This document shows positions 5,714-7,112 of a DNA stretch of 7,112 nt, piece by piece (within the stretch, counting starts at the first letter, position 1; each line of letters begins with the position of its first letter). Source of the DNA: Flavobacteriales bacterium UBA5422 (GTDB lineage Bacteria > Bacteroidota > Bacteroidia > Flavobacteriales_D > Crocinitomicaceae); the NCBI GenBank assembly GCA_002409405.1, contig DHNG01000006.1, positions 86,799 through 93,910 on the forward strand, written 5' to 3'. Made by a program: the position numbers and the translations under genes. The notes under the pieces were generated by a model that had not been told where the DNA came from, made no database searches, and worked only from the letters and a program-made list of their open reading frames with translations.

Positions 5714-7112
5714 ATGAGTGAAGACTTAAAAAAACAGGAATATTCAGCAGATAATATTCAGATTCTTGAAGGGTTAGAGGCGGTAAGAAAACGTCCTGCA
5801 ATGTACATTGGTGATGTTGGAATCAAAGGATTACACCACCTGGTATACGAGGTGGTGGATAACTCCATTGACGAAGCATTAGCCGGATACTGCGACACCA
5901 TTGATGTGTCAATCAATGAAGATAACTCAATCACAGTAAAAGACAACGGTCGGGGAATTCCGACTGCAATGCACACCAAAGAAAAACGTTCTGCACTTGA
6001 AGTCGTAATGACGGTACTGCATGCCGGAGGTAAATTCGACAAAGATACCTACAAAGTATCGGGAGGTTTACACGGAGTTGGTGTATCGTGTGTCAACGCA
6101 TTATCTATTCACTTACGCGCTGAAGTACATCGGGAAGGAAAAGTATTCGAGCAAGAATATTCCATCGGGAAACCGCTTTACTCTGTAAGAGAAATCGGAA
6201 CCTCTGATATCACTGGTACCATTGTTACATTCAAACCAGACTCTTCTATTTTTGAAGAAACTGAATATAATTATGATACGCTTGCTGCAAGAATGCGCGA
6301 ATTGGCATTCCTGAATAAAGGAATACGCATCACACTAACAGATCTTCGCGAACAGGATGAAAAAGGGAACTACGTTTCTACGCAATTTCATTCAGAAGGT
6401 GGACTGAAAGAATTTGCTCAGTACCTGGATAGAAACAGAGAGACGTTGGTACAGGATGTGATCTATTTTGAAGGAGAAAAAGATGGTATTCCGGTAGAAG
6501 TTGCACTTACGTACAACACCTCTTATACGGAAAATATTCAGGCATATGTCAACAATATCAATACACACGAAGGAGGAACGCACCTCTCAGGGTTTCGAAG
6601 AGGTCTGACAAATACCTTGAAAAAATACGCGACAGACTCAGGTATGTTGGCGAAAGAAAAAGTAGAAATTGAAGGAGATGACTTCCGTGAAGGATTGACG
6701 GCTGTTTTATCGGTGAAAGTTGCAGAACCGCAGTTCGAAGGGCAAACAAAAACAAAATTAGGAAACAGAGAAGTTACGGCTCCTGTTAGCCAGGCAGTTT
6801 CTGAAATGCTATCCGATTACCTGGAAGAGCATCCGAATGAAGCAAAACAAATCGTTTACAAAGTTATCTTAGCAGCAAAAGCACGTCAGGCAGCGAAAAA
6901 AGCGCGTGAGATGGTGCAACGTAAAAGCGTGATGACAGGATCAGGTCTTCCGGGAAAACTGGCAGACTGTGCATCAAAAGATCCGGCTGAATCAGAATTA
7001 TTCCTTGTCGAGGGAGACTCTGCGGGTGGGACGGCAAAACAAGGCCGTGACCGTCATTTTCAGGCAATCATGCCGCTTCGAGGAAAGATTTTGAACGTAG
7101 AAAAAGCAATGC
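5714..7112 (+). CDS. gyrB: DNA gyrase subunit B, 5' part (runs off the right edge)
   Basis: GyrB is the ATPase subunit of DNA gyrase (A2B2), which introduces negative supercoils. The window holds the first 466 codons with no stop; the rest lies beyond the edge. The GHKL ATPase domain shows Glu46 (catalytic base) and Asn50 (Mg-ATP) in YEVVDNSIDEA (45-55). It also has Asp77 in KDNGRGIP (76-83), GGKFDKDTYKVSGGLHGVG (105-123) with Lys107 and Lys114, and the transducer-domain QTK loop with Lys346 (344-346). These align with E. coli Glu42, Asn46, Asp73, Lys103, Lys110 and Lys337. The TOPRIM domain begins with LVEGDSAGGTAKQGR (431-445; Glu433 is the first metal ligand) and continues PLRGKILNVEKAM at the edge; the DxD metal site is not in the window. 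The start MSEDLKKQEYSADNIQ is typical of Bacteroidota GyrB. An AGGA (5704-5707) sits 6 nt before the ATG, the best Shine-Dalgarno-like site here. There is no sign of disruption. ParE is less likely given the Bacteroidota GyrB N-terminus and the NVEKA motif. Confidence 0.98.
   Translation, partial: MSEDLKKQEYSADNIQILEGLEAVRKRPAMYIGDVGIKGLHHLVYEVVDNSIDEALAGYCDTIDVSINEDNSITVKDNGRGIPTAMHTKEKRSALEVVMTVLHAGGKFDKDTYKVSGGLHGVGVSCVNALSIHLRAEVHREGKVFEQEYSIGKPLYSVREIGTSDITGTIVTFKPDSSIFEETEYNYDTLAARMRELAFLNKGIRITLTDLREQDEKGNYVSTQFHSEGGLKEFAQYLDRNRETLVQDVIYFEGEKDGIPVEVALTYNTSYTENIQAYVNNINTHEGGTHLSGFRRGLTNTLKKYATDSGMLAKEKVEIEGDDFREGLTAVLSVKVAEPQFEGQTKTKLGNREVTAPVSQAVSEMLSDYLEEHPNEAKQIVYKVILAAKARQAAKKAREMVQRKSVMTGSGLPGKLADCASKDPAESELFLVEGDSAGGTAKQGRDRHFQAIMPLRGKILNVEKAM

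Noticed and set aside
1..7112. Search for a hidden novel system: CRISPR-like repeats, retron/ncRNA structures, defence genes, insertion sequences, attachment sites
   Set aside because: No regularly spaced repeats, transposase, integrase, terminal inverted repeats, tRNA or long structured non-coding region was seen. Gene content and base use are uniform and of core-genome type.

Overview
The window looks like ordinary core chromosome from a member of the Bacteroidota, most likely order Flavobacteriales. A link to Crocinitomicaceae is only a guess. The evidence is moderately AT-rich DNA, A-rich leaders mostly lacking Shine-Dalgarno sequences, Bacteroidota-type promoter elements (TAnnTTTG), signal peptides ending in AQ/SQ, a very short B12-domain-free MutA, and a GyrB N-terminus of the Bacteroidota type.

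Layout from left to right. A small exported protein of unknown function lies on the minus strand (40-294). It is divergent from a plus-strand run of a polytopic EI24/CysZ-like membrane protein (410-1159), methylmalonyl-CoA mutase small subunit mutA (1183-2520) and large subunit mutB (2531-4669). Gaps of 23 and 10 bp suggest these three may be one transcription unit. Next come a secreted, probably TPR-like protein of unknown function (4763-5497) and a strong intrinsic terminator (about 5520-5549). An AT-rich promoter region with a perfect -7 element (5666-5673) then leads into gyrB, which starts at 5714 and runs off the right edge.

MutA and MutB together form the adenosylcobalamin-dependent mutase that interconverts (R)-methylmalonyl-CoA and succinyl-CoA, linking propionyl-CoA, odd-chain fatty acid and branched amino acid breakdown to the TCA cycle. 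MutB retains all the catalytic and cobalamin-binding residues I could place. MutA has lost the catalytic Tyr and His and the whole B12 domain, so it is a structural partner. GyrB is the ATPase subunit of DNA gyrase and is functionally unrelated to its neighbours.

I see no mobile element, CRISPR array, tRNA, rRNA, phage gene or defence system, and no convincing evidence for a new multi-gene system. The least understood pieces are the two exported proteins of unknown function and the membrane protein in front of the mutase genes. No stretch longer than about 220 bp lacks a gene.
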